Shown here: piece by piece, positions 8,455 to 17,073 of the stretch
Layout of the letters: each line of letters starts with the position of its first letter
Numbering within the stretch: the stretch's first letter is position 1
Source: an uncultured Roseovarius sp.
Lineage (GTDB): Bacteria; Pseudomonadota; Alphaproteobacteria; Rhodobacterales; Rhodobacteraceae
Length of the DNA: 64,000 nt
Reading direction: 5' to 3'
NCBI RefSeq assembly: GCF_913057115.1
Contig: NZ_CAJXNN010000008.1
Coordinates: 30,612 to 94,611, forward strand
Notes under the pieces: generated by a model
Databases searched by the model: none
Told to the model about the DNA's origin: nothing
Seen by the model: only the letters and a program-made list of their open reading frames with translations
Translations under genes and position numbers: made by a program

Positions 8455-8462
8455 CTACGACT
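8455..8462 (+). promoter_or_regulatory. CTACGACT box upstream of the response regulator
   Basis: One-base variant (CTACGACT) of the octamer seen at 5145, 5778 and 6511, here 87 bp before the LuxR-type regulator gene. It would be consistent with autoregulation. Confidence 0.35.
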
Positions 8463-8541
8463 TTCGGCCACTAGGCGGGGGCAGTCCGGCTTGCTAGGCT
8501 TGCTTTGAAGGCTGGCACAAAACAACAAAAGGCCGCAGACC

Positions 8542-9216
8542 ATGCTTGCACAGATTCCAAAGGGGTGCGATTTCCACACCGTCTTGATCGTAGACGATCA
8601 TCCATTGTTTTGCGATGCCTTGTCGATGACGCTGCAAACCGTGGTGCGTATCGGTGATGTTCACACTGCCGACCGTCTGGAAAAAGCGATGCAGCTTCTC
8701 GATGACGGGCTGCAACCCGACGCGGTAATGCTGGACCTGAACCTGCCCGATGTGGATGGCCTGGACGGGTTGATCCGGCTCAAGGCCAAGGCCAATGCAC
8801 CGATCATCGTGGTCTCGTCGCTGGCCGACAACCGGGTTGTCAGCCAGGTGATCCGCGCCGGGGCGGCCGGATATGTTCCCAAACACAGCCAACGCGAGGT
8901 CTTCCGCACCGCCTTTGACGCCCTGCGCCGCGGAGAGACGTTCCTGCCCGAAGGTTGCGTTTTGATGGAAGATGACGGCGCAGATGACGCCATCAGCCGG
9001 CTTGCGACGCTGACCAATCAACAGGCGCGCATCCTGCAACTGATATGCGAGGGCAAGCTGAACAAGCAAATCGCCTACGACCTGTCGATCGCCGAAACCA
9101 CCGTGAAGGCGCATGTCACCGCGATCATGCGCAAGCTGGGCGTGCAAAGCCGTACGCAGGCGGTGCTGATCGCGAAACAGGCATCTTTCGCCAATGTCTT
9201 GCAAGAACAGGGCTGA
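8542..9216 (+). CDS. LuxR/NarL-type response regulator of the alcohol-oxidation cluster
   Basis: A 224-residue two-domain regulator. The receiver has acidic pair Asp18-Asp19 (LIVDDHP), phospho-acceptor Asp65 (AVMLDLNLPDVDG) and the conserved Lys in YVPKHS. The C-terminal HTH (about 155-212) contains LTNQQARILQLICEGKLNKQ and the recognition helix in TVKAHVTAIMRKL. Regulators of this class (AgmR/ErbR/FlhR) activate PQQ alcohol dehydrogenase genes. It is followed by a FIST-domain gene and a hybrid kinase on the same strand, which probably form its signalling partners. Confidence 0.88.
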   Translation: MLAQIPKGCDFHTVLIVDDHPLFCDALSMTLQTVVRIGDVHTADRLEKAMQLLDDGLQPDAVMLDLNLPDVDGLDGLIRLKAKANAPIIVVSSLADNRVVSQVIRAGAAGYVPKHSQREVFRTAFDALRRGETFLPEGCVLMEDDGADDAISRLATLTNQQARILQLICEGKLNKQIAYDLSIAETTVKAHVTAIMRKLGVQSRTQAVLIAKQASFANVLQEQG

Positions 9217-9260
9217 CTTGGCAGGGTAAACATTCGTCGCGCTTTTAGGGAGGGAGCACG

Positions 9261-10454
9261 ATGGAGCAGGCAATTGGCCTGAACGCGACCTGCGGTCGTG
9301 TCCCCGGCATTGTCCGGACAGCTTGCGTTTCTTATGACACCGCCGACTGGGCGGGCGAATTGTTGCGGGCGATGGGCGATGACCCCATGGCCCTGATCAT
9401 CCTCTTTGTCACCTCAAGCGCCAATGCGGCAGAGGTCATCGCCCAGGCCGCGGCGGGTTTTGCCCCGACACCGGTGGTCGGCTGCACCACCGCCGGGGAA
9501 TTGACAGGCGCAGGCTATACCGAAGATCAGATCGTCGCCATGGGCCTGCCCAAGTCGCATTTCCGGGCAAAAACACGGTTGGTCCCGAATTTGGACAGGT
9601 TCGATGCGCAAGACCTGATCGACGAGATGATCCGCAACCGCAACGCCATGATGGACGACGTTCCCGACTGGCATCATGAATTTACCTTTCTCATGATCGA
9701 CGGGCTATCGACCAAGGAAGATGCCCTGACCTCGGAACTGGCCGTTGGCCTTGGTCCGGTGCCCTTGTTCGGCGGCTCGGCGGGCGATGGCACGCGGTTT
9801 GAACATACATATGTGCTTTATGCGGGGCAGGCATATGAAAACGCCGCGATCCTGACGCAGGTGCGCACGCGCTGCCCGATCAAGGTGTTCAAATCCGACC
9901 ATCTTGTTCCCTCATCGCAGCGCATGGTCGTCACCGATGCCGACCCCGGCCGCCGCATCGTGCGTGAGATCAACGCCGAACCGGCGGCCCGCGAATATGC
10001 CCGTATTCTGGGCAAGGACCCCGAGCAACTGACCACCTTCACCTTCGCCGCGCATCCGGTGGTGGTGCAAATCGGCGGACAGCACCACGTCCGCGCCATC
10101 CAACAGGTGGCCGACAATGGCGATCTGGTGTTTTTCTCGGCGATCGACGAAGGGCTTGTTTTGACATTGGCCGAGCCGCGCAACATGGTCGACCACCTTG
10201 AACAGGAAATGACCGCCCTCACCAAATCTGCAACGCCGGACACGATCCTTGGTTGCGATTGCATCCTGCGCCGCATGGAAGCGCAGGAAAAACAAATGAC
10301 CGTGGCGCTGTCCGATATTCTTGCCAATAACCGCGTGGTGGGCTTTTCCACCTATGGCGAGCAATTCAATTCGATCCACGTCAACCAGACCCTGACAGGC
10401 GTGGCGATCTACCCGCCCGAGGATGAAAAAGCGCATGACACCATCGCTGATTGA
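9261..10454 (+). CDS. FIST-domain sensory protein
   Basis: A 397-residue soluble protein with FIST_N (about 25-225) and FIST_C (about 230-370) domains. Recognisable blocks are VVGCTTAGELTGAGY, LFGGSAGDG and VGFSTYGEQF near the end; the last is the characteristic FIST C-terminal motif. FIST domains are predicted small-ligand sensors in signal transduction. The gene follows the response regulator and overlaps the start of the histidine kinase, which suggests the FIST protein provides the input to a cytoplasmic kinase. Good GGGAGGGAG ribosome site. The ligand is unknown. Confidence 0.88.
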   Translation: MEQAIGLNATCGRVPGIVRTACVSYDTADWAGELLRAMGDDPMALIILFVTSSANAAEVIAQAAAGFAPTPVVGCTTAGELTGAGYTEDQIVAMGLPKSHFRAKTRLVPNLDRFDAQDLIDEMIRNRNAMMDDVPDWHHEFTFLMIDGLSTKEDALTSELAVGLGPVPLFGGSAGDGTRFEHTYVLYAGQAYENAAILTQVRTRCPIKVFKSDHLVPSSQRMVVTDADPGRRIVREINAEPAAREYARILGKDPEQLTTFTFAAHPVVVQIGGQHHVRAIQQVADNGDLVFFSAIDEGLVLTLAEPRNMVDHLEQEMTALTKSATPDTILGCDCILRRMEAQEKQMTVALSDILANNRVVGFSTYGEQFNSIHVNQTLTGVAIYPPEDEKAHDTIAD

Positions 10455-12669
10455 TCCCAACGATCCGCTAGAGCGGCAGAACGAGAAGCTGCTCAAGATC
10501 GCCGAGTCGCTCATGCGGCGGGTCGAGGAATCCACCGATGCCTCGGGCGCGGCCTATGCGCAGTTTCAACGCGCCGCGATGCTGGAACAGGAGGTGCGCG
10601 CGCGGACGCTTGAACTGGAACGTGCGCTTGACCTTTTGAACGAGTCGAACGCGCGACTGGCCCAAGCCAACCGCGAGACCGAGGCCGCGCGCTCGAACCT
10701 CGCCAATGCGATCGAGACGGTGCAGGAGGGCTTTGCCCTGTTCAATGCCGATGAAGAGCTTGTCATGTGCAACAGCCGTTTCGGCATGCACATGCCCGAC
10801 ATCCGCAGCGCGCTGGTTCCCGGGCTGACCTTCACGCAGTATGTCGAATTGGTTAGCCAATCCAAGCACCTGTCCCTGCCGGAAACGGAAACGCCGCAAG
10901 AATGGTCGCAACGGCGCATGGCGCGGCATTCGGACGAGCATGTGATCTTCAATGTGCGCATGATCTGGAACCGCTGGGTGCAGGTTTCGGAACACCGCAC
11001 GCCGGATGGTGGCACGGTGATCTTGCAGACCGATGTGACAGATATCATGCGCATGGAACGGCAGGAGCGCGACCGTGTCCTCGACGATCAGGCCCGCCTG
11101 ATCCGCGCCACGCTGGAGCATATCGACCAAGGGCTTTGCATCTTCGACAGCAAGCTGCGGCTGGTGGGGTGGAACAAACGCGCGAGCGAACTTTTGGCCC
11201 TGCCCGCCGCCCGTTTCCAGATGGGGGCGCAATTTGGCACGCTCCTCAATCGGTTCCGTGCGGATATCACCTTCACCGACGGGATGAGCGCCGAGGACAT
11301 CGAAGCCTGGGTGGGCAGCGAAGGCGCGCGCCCACCGCTCAGCTTCGAGATTCACCGGGGCCGCTCGCATATCCTGTCGGTTTTTGCGCAGGAAATGCCG
11401 GACCGTGGTTTCGTGATTTCCTTTACCGATGTCACCGCCGAACGACAGGCGGCGCAGGCGATCATCGAAGCCAAGGAACAACTCGAACAGCGGGTCGCCG
11501 ACCGTACCGAGGAACTGGCCGACGCCCTCAAGGATGCCGAACGCGCCAATGCCACCAAGTCGCGCTTTGTCGCGGCGGCCAGCCACGACCTGCTGCAACC
11601 GCTCTCGGCGGCCAAACTTTACGTCGCCACCCTTGGAAGCAACGCCGAATCCGAAACCGCCCGCAGCGTGGCCACCAAGGCGAGCAGCGCATTGGGTAGC
11701 GTCGAACATATTCTCGAAGCTCTGCTGGATATCTCGAAGCTGGATTCCGGCCGGGCCTCGGTTCACATCTCGGCCGTGCCTCTTGGCCCGATGCTCTCGC
11801 AACTGGGCGATGCCTTCGGCCCCGCCGCACAAGCCAAGGGTCTGGATTTGCGCATCCTCCCCAGTGCGGCGCTTGTGCAAAGCGATCCGACCTATCTGCG
11901 GCGCATTCTGCAAAACCTGATCTCGAACGCGATCCGCTATACCGATGAAGGTCGGGTCCTCATCGGCACGCGCCGCCGGGGCGATCATCTGGCCATCGAG
12001 GTATGGGATACCGGCCCCGGCATCCCCGAAGCGGCACGCGAAACCATTTTCCAGGAGTTTCAACGTCTGGAAGCCGCCGCCAGTGCGGCCGAAGGCATGG
12101 GCCTTGGCCTTGCCATAGTCGAGCGCGCCTGCACACTTCTGGACCACTCGCTGGACCTGCGCTCGGAAAGCGGGCGCGGCTCGGTCTTTTCTGTTCAGGT
12201 TCCGCTGGCCCGCACCACCGGCCCGATCAGCACCGGCCTTGAAACCCAGACAAGCGCCAGGGACCGGGACCTGCAAAGCCTGATCGCGTTGGTGGTGGAA
12301 AACGAAGACAGCATGCGCGCCGCATTGACGATGATGCTTGAGACATGGGGCATTCAGGTTCTCGACTGCAAAAACGAGCACGAGGCCAGCACGCTGTTGC
12401 GCGAAATCGGTGTCGCCCCCGATGTCATCATCGCCGACTACCAGTTGGACAATGCCCGCCTTGGCACCGATGCGGCCAGCCATATCAGCGCCGAGTTCGG
12501 CCCCCTGCCCGTCTGTATCATTTCGGCGGATCGCTCCATTGAATTGGCCGAAACCTGTGGCAGCCGGGGCTTTACCCTGATCCATAAACCTATCGACACC
12601 AACAAGCTGCTGACCTTCTTGTTGAACTGTGCCTCGGGTCAGGAGCCGCCAGCGGTTCCGATGCCCTAA
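10435..12669 (+). CDS. Cytoplasmic PAS-containing hybrid histidine kinase
   Basis: A 744-residue protein without membrane segments. It has an N-terminal coiled coil (about 12-95), a PAS-like region (about 90-205), a second PAS domain (about 220-335), and a coiled coil leading to HisKA with phospho-His384 (AASHDLLQPL). HATPase_c follows with N box NLISNAIRYT and G boxes DTGPGIP and GMGLGLAI, then a C-terminal receiver with VVENED and acceptor Asp in VIIADYQL. The start at 10435 is chosen over 10423 because the latter has its ribosome site too close; both overlap the FIST gene. The architecture resembles kinases paired with AgmR/FlhR-like regulators. Confidence 0.88.
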   Translation: MTPSLIDPNDPLERQNEKLLKIAESLMRRVEESTDASGAAYAQFQRAAMLEQEVRARTLELERALDLLNESNARLAQANRETEAARSNLANAIETVQEGFALFNADEELVMCNSRFGMHMPDIRSALVPGLTFTQYVELVSQSKHLSLPETETPQEWSQRRMARHSDEHVIFNVRMIWNRWVQVSEHRTPDGGTVILQTDVTDIMRMERQERDRVLDDQARLIRATLEHIDQGLCIFDSKLRLVGWNKRASELLALPAARFQMGAQFGTLLNRFRADITFTDGMSAEDIEAWVGSEGARPPLSFEIHRGRSHILSVFAQEMPDRGFVISFTDVTAERQAAQAIIEAKEQLEQRVADRTEELADALKDAERANATKSRFVAAASHDLLQPLSAAKLYVATLGSNAESETARSVATKASSALGSVEHILEALLDISKLDSGRASVHISAVPLGPMLSQLGDAFGPAAQAKGLDLRILPSAALVQSDPTYLRRILQNLISNAIRYTDEGRVLIGTRRRGDHLAIEVWDTGPGIPEAARETIFQEFQRLEAAASAAEGMGLGLAIVERACTLLDHSLDLRSESGRGSVFSVQVPLARTTGPISTGLETQTSARDRDLQSLIALVVENEDSMRAALTMMLETWGIQVLDCKNEHEASTLLREIGVAPDVIIADYQLDNARLGTDAASHISAEFGPLPVCIISADRSIELAETCGSRGFTLIHKPIDTNKLLTFLLNCASGQEPPAVPMP

Positions 12670-13625
12670 TGTGGCCCCGCCCCGCGATTTTCGATTTTCG
12701 GACGTGATCCGATGTCTTCGAGATGCGTCATCAGGGCCGACCGCCAAGCGGATTTGAGCGCCAGCGCCACTTGGCTAAGGGGCCGCAACATCGGGGTCAG
12801 GATCGCATATTCATAGCGCGGGGCGTCCTTCAAGGGCCGAAACACCACCTCGCCTTTGAGATTTTGGGTGATCCGCTCCGAAACCACGGCCAAGGGCCCG
12901 ACGATCGCAAGGCACCGCCCGGTGCGCACAAAGTGCAGAAGCGGCGAAAAGGTCTGGCTTTCAACGGATACGGCAAGCGGCAAGCCTTCGCGCTGAAACC
13001 GCTCGACAATGCGCTCGCGGTGGGCATGGCCCGCTTGCAGCGCGCCCAATGGCCGGCCTGCCAGATCCTCCAATGCAAGCTCAGAGCACCCGGCCAGTTC
13101 ATGCGACGCGGGAAGCGCCACGAAACTTTCCGCAGTGATCTGCTCGGTGTGGTACTGCGCGTCGCGCCCCGTGGCGGTCGGCGCGTCGCAAAACCCGAAA
13201 TCAATGCTTTGCGTGCGCACCAATTCCTCGATCTGCATCGAACTGCGCGAGGTGATGCTCACATCAAACTCCCCGCTGTCGCCCAGCCAATCGGCGACGA
13301 AGCGCGGAAACAGGAAGGACGACGGCCCCGGCATGGCCGAGACGCGCAAGGACCCCGCACGCCCGGCGGCAAGGCTTTTCATGGTGCGCGACACCGTGTT
13401 GAGACGGTCCAGCACCCGCTCGGCCTCGACCAGAAGGTATTGCGCTTCGGGGACCGGCACCAACTGTCGGCCTCGCCGCTCGAACAGCTTCATGCCAAGC
13501 GTGTCTTCCAGCGAGCGTATCGCAAGACTGACCGCGGGCTGCGTCCGGCCCAGCTTGCGCGCCGCATCCGACAGCGAGGCCGAGGTCATCACCGCGCGAA
13601 AGGCCGAGAGTTGCGTAAGATTCAT
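12666..13625 (-). CDS. LysR-family transcriptional regulator
   Basis: A 319-residue LysR protein. The N-terminal winged HTH is in residues 1-60 (LSDAARKLGRTQPAVSLAIR, then LGMKLFERRGR), and the effector-binding domain follows. It is convergent with the histidine kinase (4-base overlap) and divergent from the TAXI-TRAP operon. The dyad at 13648 lies between its start and that operon, so the TRAP system is its probable target, with a dicarboxylate or amino-acid-like ligand as effector; that last point is inference. Confidence 0.9.
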   Translation of the reverse strand: MNLTQLSAFRAVMTSASLSDAARKLGRTQPAVSLAIRSLEDTLGMKLFERRGRQLVPVPEAQYLLVEAERVLDRLNTVSRTMKSLAAGRAGSLRVSAMPGPSSFLFPRFVADWLGDSGEFDVSITSRSSMQIEELVRTQSIDFGFCDAPTATGRDAQYHTEQITAESFVALPASHELAGCSELALEDLAGRPLGALQAGHAHRERIVERFQREGLPLAVSVESQTFSPLLHFVRTGRCLAIVGPLAVVSERITQNLKGEVVFRPLKDAPRYEYAILTPMLRPLSQVALALKSAWRSALMTHLEDIGSRPKIENRGAGPH

Positions 13626-13647
13626 GGCAATTCCATTAAGAAACCTA

Positions 13648-13667
13648 TGAATAATAAAAGTTATTCA
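13648..13667. promoter_or_regulatory. Probable LysR operator between lysR gene and TRAP operon
   Basis: A perfect inverted repeat TGAATAA-N6-TTATTCA sits 22 bp upstream of the LysR start and 90 bp upstream of the TAXI protein gene. It contains the T-N11-A core expected for LysR proteins. It stands out in an AT-rich patch. Confidence 0.7.
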
Positions 13668-13756
13668 AATTTGTGTAAATCTATTCCTCTGTTACGCTCA
13701 AGGGCAAGTGGCGAGAAACGCCACGGTTCAACCACCAAAAACGGGGAGTTATCCAT

Positions 13757-14767
13757 ATGACATTACTCAAGAAAATAACTGGTGCGGCGCTTGCGCTGAG
13801 CCTTGGGGCAGGCACCGCGCTTGCTCAAGAGCCGACCTTTTTCCGAATCGGAACCGGCAGCGCCGGGGGCACCTATTTCCCCATCGGCGGCACCATCGCC
13901 AACGGTATTTCCGCCCCTCCCGGCTCGCGTCCCTGTGACGAAGGCGGGCAATGCGGTGTGCCGGGCCTGATCGCCATCGCGCAATCGACCACCGCCTCGG
14001 TCTTCAACAACACCGCCGTGCAAAACGGCGAGCTTGAGGCCGGCATGGCCGCCGCCGACGTGACCCGTTCGATGTACATGGGCAGCGGCAAGTTCGAGGG
14101 CAAGCCGCATGAAAAGCTGCGGATCGTCGCCAACCTTTATCCCGAAGACCTGCACCTTGTGCTGCCCAAGGGGCAAAGCATCGACAGCCTTGCCGACTTG
14201 GAAGGCAAGCGCGTGGGCATCGCACAGGCCGGATCGGGCACGCAGGTGGCCGTGCTTCAGATGCTTGAGAAATGGGGCATCACCCGCGACAACATCGAAG
14301 AGGCCGAATTGAACAACTCGCAATCTGCCGAACGCCTCGCCGATGGTCAGCTTGACGCCTATTTCTACGCCGCGGGCTGGCCGGTTTCCGCCATGGTGCA
14401 ACTGGCCACCACCAAGGGGATGGAATTGCACAGCTTCTCGGACGAAGACCTTGCCATCATCAACGAGGCGGTGCCCGCCTATATCCCCTCGTCGATCCCG
14501 GCCGGTGTCTATGAAGGCATTGATTACGAGGTGAAAACCCCCGCCGTTTCGGCGCTGTTGAACGTGTCCTCGGATCTCGACGAGGAACTGGTCTATGGCA
14601 TCACCAAGGCGCTGTGGAACGACAACACCCGCAAGCTGCTGGACAATGGTCATGCCAAGGGCAAGCAAATCACGCCCGACACCGCGCTGGACGGTGTGAT
14701 GGCTCTGGGCGTGCCGCTGCATCCGGGCGCCGAAAGGTTCTACAAGGAAGCGGGCCTGCTGGAGTAA
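13757..14767 (+). CDS. TAXI-family TRAP transporter solute-binding protein
   Basis: A 336-residue periplasmic receptor with signal peptide ending near GTALAQE. The family hallmark IGTGSAGGTYFPIGG opens the mature protein. A PPGSRPCDEGGQCGVPGLIA segment with two cysteines follows, and QAGSGTQVAVLQML is the second ligand-loop motif. TAXI receptors bind glutamate/glutamine-like or related carboxylates for TRAP uptake. It is first of a three-gene unit with the fused TRAP permease and an FAD oxidoreductase. Ribosome site GGGGAG. Confidence 0.92.
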   Translation: MTLLKKITGAALALSLGAGTALAQEPTFFRIGTGSAGGTYFPIGGTIANGISAPPGSRPCDEGGQCGVPGLIAIAQSTTASVFNNTAVQNGELEAGMAAADVTRSMYMGSGKFEGKPHEKLRIVANLYPEDLHLVLPKGQSIDSLADLEGKRVGIAQAGSGTQVAVLQMLEKWGITRDNIEEAELNNSQSAERLADGQLDAYFYAAGWPVSAMVQLATTKGMELHSFSDEDLAIINEAVPAYIPSSIPAGVYEGIDYEVKTPAVSALLNVSSDLDEELVYGITKALWNDNTRKLLDNGHAKGKQITPDTALDGVMALGVPLHPGAERFYKEAGLLE

Positions 14768-14790
14768 TCCGGCGCCGCTTTGAGACAGCC

Positions 14791-14818
14791 AAGGGGGCGG
14801 CCCCGTCGCCGCCCCCTT
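14791..14818 (+). terminator. Intra-operon hairpin between TAXI receptor and TRAP permease
   Basis: Stem AAGGGGGCGG (14791-14800) pairs with CCGCCCCCTT (14809-14818), followed by TT. This is the usual place for an attenuator that makes the binding protein more abundant than the permease. Confidence 0.75.
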
Positions 14819-14852
14819 TTGCATCCGGCAAAACAAAAATACGGGGGGCACC

Positions 14853-17069
14853 ATGGCCGAGGGACAGAACGAGGCGTCAAGCGACCTGAGCGCCGACGAC
14901 CTCAAGGATATCGAACGCAAGTATGACGAAGGTGCCGCCACGCGCACCGTGGCCCCCGGCTTTGCCGCCTTCCTGCGCTATGTCGCCTTGGCCTTTGCGG
15001 TCTATCACTACCTTACGGCGGGCTTTGCCCTGCCGCCCGATTTCTGGCACATGGGCTGGCACCTGTCGGGGCTCTTTATCCTGACCTATGCCTTCTTCCC
15101 GCTGTTCAAAACCTCCTCGGCCTTTGATCTGAAAACCGGGGGACTACGAATTGGCGGTGTTCCGGTCCTCGATATCATCGCCATGGTTCTTGGCGTGGCC
15201 TCAGCCCTCTATCTGGGCCTTGCATGGCGCGGGATCGAGTTTCTCGGGATCGAGGAACAGACCTTCCGCATGGGCAACCCGAACAATTACGACATGGTCT
15301 TTGGCTGTATCCTGATCGTGCTGGTGCTGGACATCGCGCGCCGCACGCTGGGCTGGGTGCTGCCGCTGATCATCTGCCTCTTTATGTGCTATGCCCTTTT
15401 CGGGCCGATCTTTCCCGGCATCCTTCAGCATCCGGGCGTGAAGTTCAGAACCTTCGTCTCGTCGATGTATTTCCCGCAGGAAGGCATCTTTGGCGTCACG
15501 CTTTGGGTGGTCTCGACCATCGTTTTCCACTTCGTTCTCTTTGGCGTGATTGCCCAGCGCACCGGGCTGGGCCAGCTTTTCATCGACAACGCGACGATCC
15601 TTGCAGGCCGCTATACCGGCGGGCCGGCCAAGGTCTCGGTTGTGTCCTCGGCCTTTTTCGGCACGATCTCGGGCTCTTCGGTGGCCAACACCGTCTCGAC
15701 GGGTGCCCTGACCATCCCCAACATGAAGCGGCTGGGATACCCCGGCCATTTCGCCGGCGGGGTCGAGGCTGCGGCCTCGGCCGGCGGCCAGATCACCCCA
15801 CCGATCATGGGGGCGGCGGCCTTCATCATGGCCGAGTTTCTGGAGCTGCCCTATACCACCATCGTCATTGCGGCGATCTTCCCGGCACTGCTGCACTACG
15901 TGGGCGTGTTTGCCGTTGTCCACCTGATGGCGCGGCGGTTGAACCTGCAAGGGTTGGCCAAGGACAAGCTGCCGCAATTCGCCGCCGTCTGGCGCGATGG
16001 CTGGGCCAATATCGTGCCGCTGATCGGCCTGCTTTTGGTGCTGTTTTCGGGCTACACGCCTTTCATGTCGGCCTTCTGTGGCATTTCCCTGTCGCTGATC
16101 GCGGGGATGAGCCGGATCAAAGAGCCATTGAGCCTGATCTATGCCATGGGTTTCATCGCTTTCGTGATCTGGAAATACATGGGCGGCGGGTTTGATTTGT
16201 CGATGTCGCTCATGCTGATCGCGGGCAGCGTCATTGCCTGTTTCAACCCGCAACGCCGCATCACCTTGGGCGAGATGGCCGATACCTTCGAGACCGGCGT
16301 GAAATACGCCCTCGCCGTCGGTGCGGCCTCGGCCGCCGTCGGCATCGTGATCGGGGTGATCAATACGACCGGCGTGGGTTTCCGCATCGGCTTCATGGTG
16401 ACGCAAGCGGCGACCGCCCTTGGCACGGACCTGCATTGGCTGTTCACCTATGGCACCTTCGAGCTGTTCTCGATCTCGGACCTGACGCTCTTTATCAGCC
16501 TCGTCTTCATTGCGCTGGCCTGTATCCTGATGGGCGCGGGCATCCCGACCACGGCGCTTTACATCATGCTGGTCTCGGTCGCCCAACCGGCGCTGGCGCA
16601 ACTGGGCATCCCGCCCATCGCGAGCCACATGTTCGTGCTTTACTATGGCGTGGTGGCAGAGATCACGCCGCCGGTCTGCACCTCTGCCTATGCGGCCTCG
16701 GCGATTGCCAACTCGAACCCCTTCCGGACCGGGATTTCCGCCTTCACGCTTGGCCTGGGCAAGGTGCTGGCGCCGATGGCCTTCGTCTATGCGCCGGTGC
16801 TGCTGTTCGTGTCGGAAACCGGCTTTGATTTGTGGGAGTTCAGCTATACCGCCACAAGCTGCATCGTCGGGGTGATCTCGCTCTCGGCGGCGGTGGTCGG
16901 CTACTGGCTGGCGCCGATGGGGGCGCTGTCGCGGTGGCTTCTGGCGATCTCGGGGTTGATCTTTATCGCGCCCTCCTTGCAGGCCGATTTGGTGGCCTTG
17001 GTGATCGCCTCGCCGGTGATCCTGAGCCAGGTCATCGCCCGCCGCCGTGCGGCACCCGCGACGGGCTAG
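14853..17069 (+). CDS. TRAP transporter fused permease (DctQM fusion, TAXI type)
   Basis: A 738-residue inner-membrane protein. A roughly 4-TM N-terminal part corresponds to the small DctQ subunit and the rest to the 12-TM DctM subunit. DctM motifs are visible: GTISGSSVANTVSTGALTIP, PPIMGAAAFIMAEFL and MGAGIPTTALYIMLV, plus EITPPVCTSAYAASAIA near the end. It uses a sodium or proton gradient with the TAXI receptor encoded just upstream. The fused form is standard for TAXI systems, so length and order are normal. Confidence 0.93.
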   Translation: MAEGQNEASSDLSADDLKDIERKYDEGAATRTVAPGFAAFLRYVALAFAVYHYLTAGFALPPDFWHMGWHLSGLFILTYAFFPLFKTSSAFDLKTGGLRIGGVPVLDIIAMVLGVASALYLGLAWRGIEFLGIEEQTFRMGNPNNYDMVFGCILIVLVLDIARRTLGWVLPLIICLFMCYALFGPIFPGILQHPGVKFRTFVSSMYFPQEGIFGVTLWVVSTIVFHFVLFGVIAQRTGLGQLFIDNATILAGRYTGGPAKVSVVSSAFFGTISGSSVANTVSTGALTIPNMKRLGYPGHFAGGVEAAASAGGQITPPIMGAAAFIMAEFLELPYTTIVIAAIFPALLHYVGVFAVVHLMARRLNLQGLAKDKLPQFAAVWRDGWANIVPLIGLLLVLFSGYTPFMSAFCGISLSLIAGMSRIKEPLSLIYAMGFIAFVIWKYMGGGFDLSMSLMLIAGSVIACFNPQRRITLGEMADTFETGVKYALAVGAASAAVGIVIGVINTTGVGFRIGFMVTQAATALGTDLHWLFTYGTFELFSISDLTLFISLVFIALACILMGAGIPTTALYIMLVSVAQPALAQLGIPPIASHMFVLYYGVVAEITPPVCTSAYAASAIANSNPFRTGISAFTLGLGKVLAPMAFVYAPVLLFVSETGFDLWEFSYTATSCIVGVISLSAAVVGYWLAPMGALSRWLLAISGLIFIAPSLQADLVALVIASPVILSQVIARRRAAPATG

Positions 17070-17073
17070 CCCC

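Noticed and set aside
10468..12747. Long minus-strand frame of 759 codons opposite the histidine kinase
   Set aside because: The plus-strand kinase has full domain structure; the antisense frame is an effect of high GC codon use.
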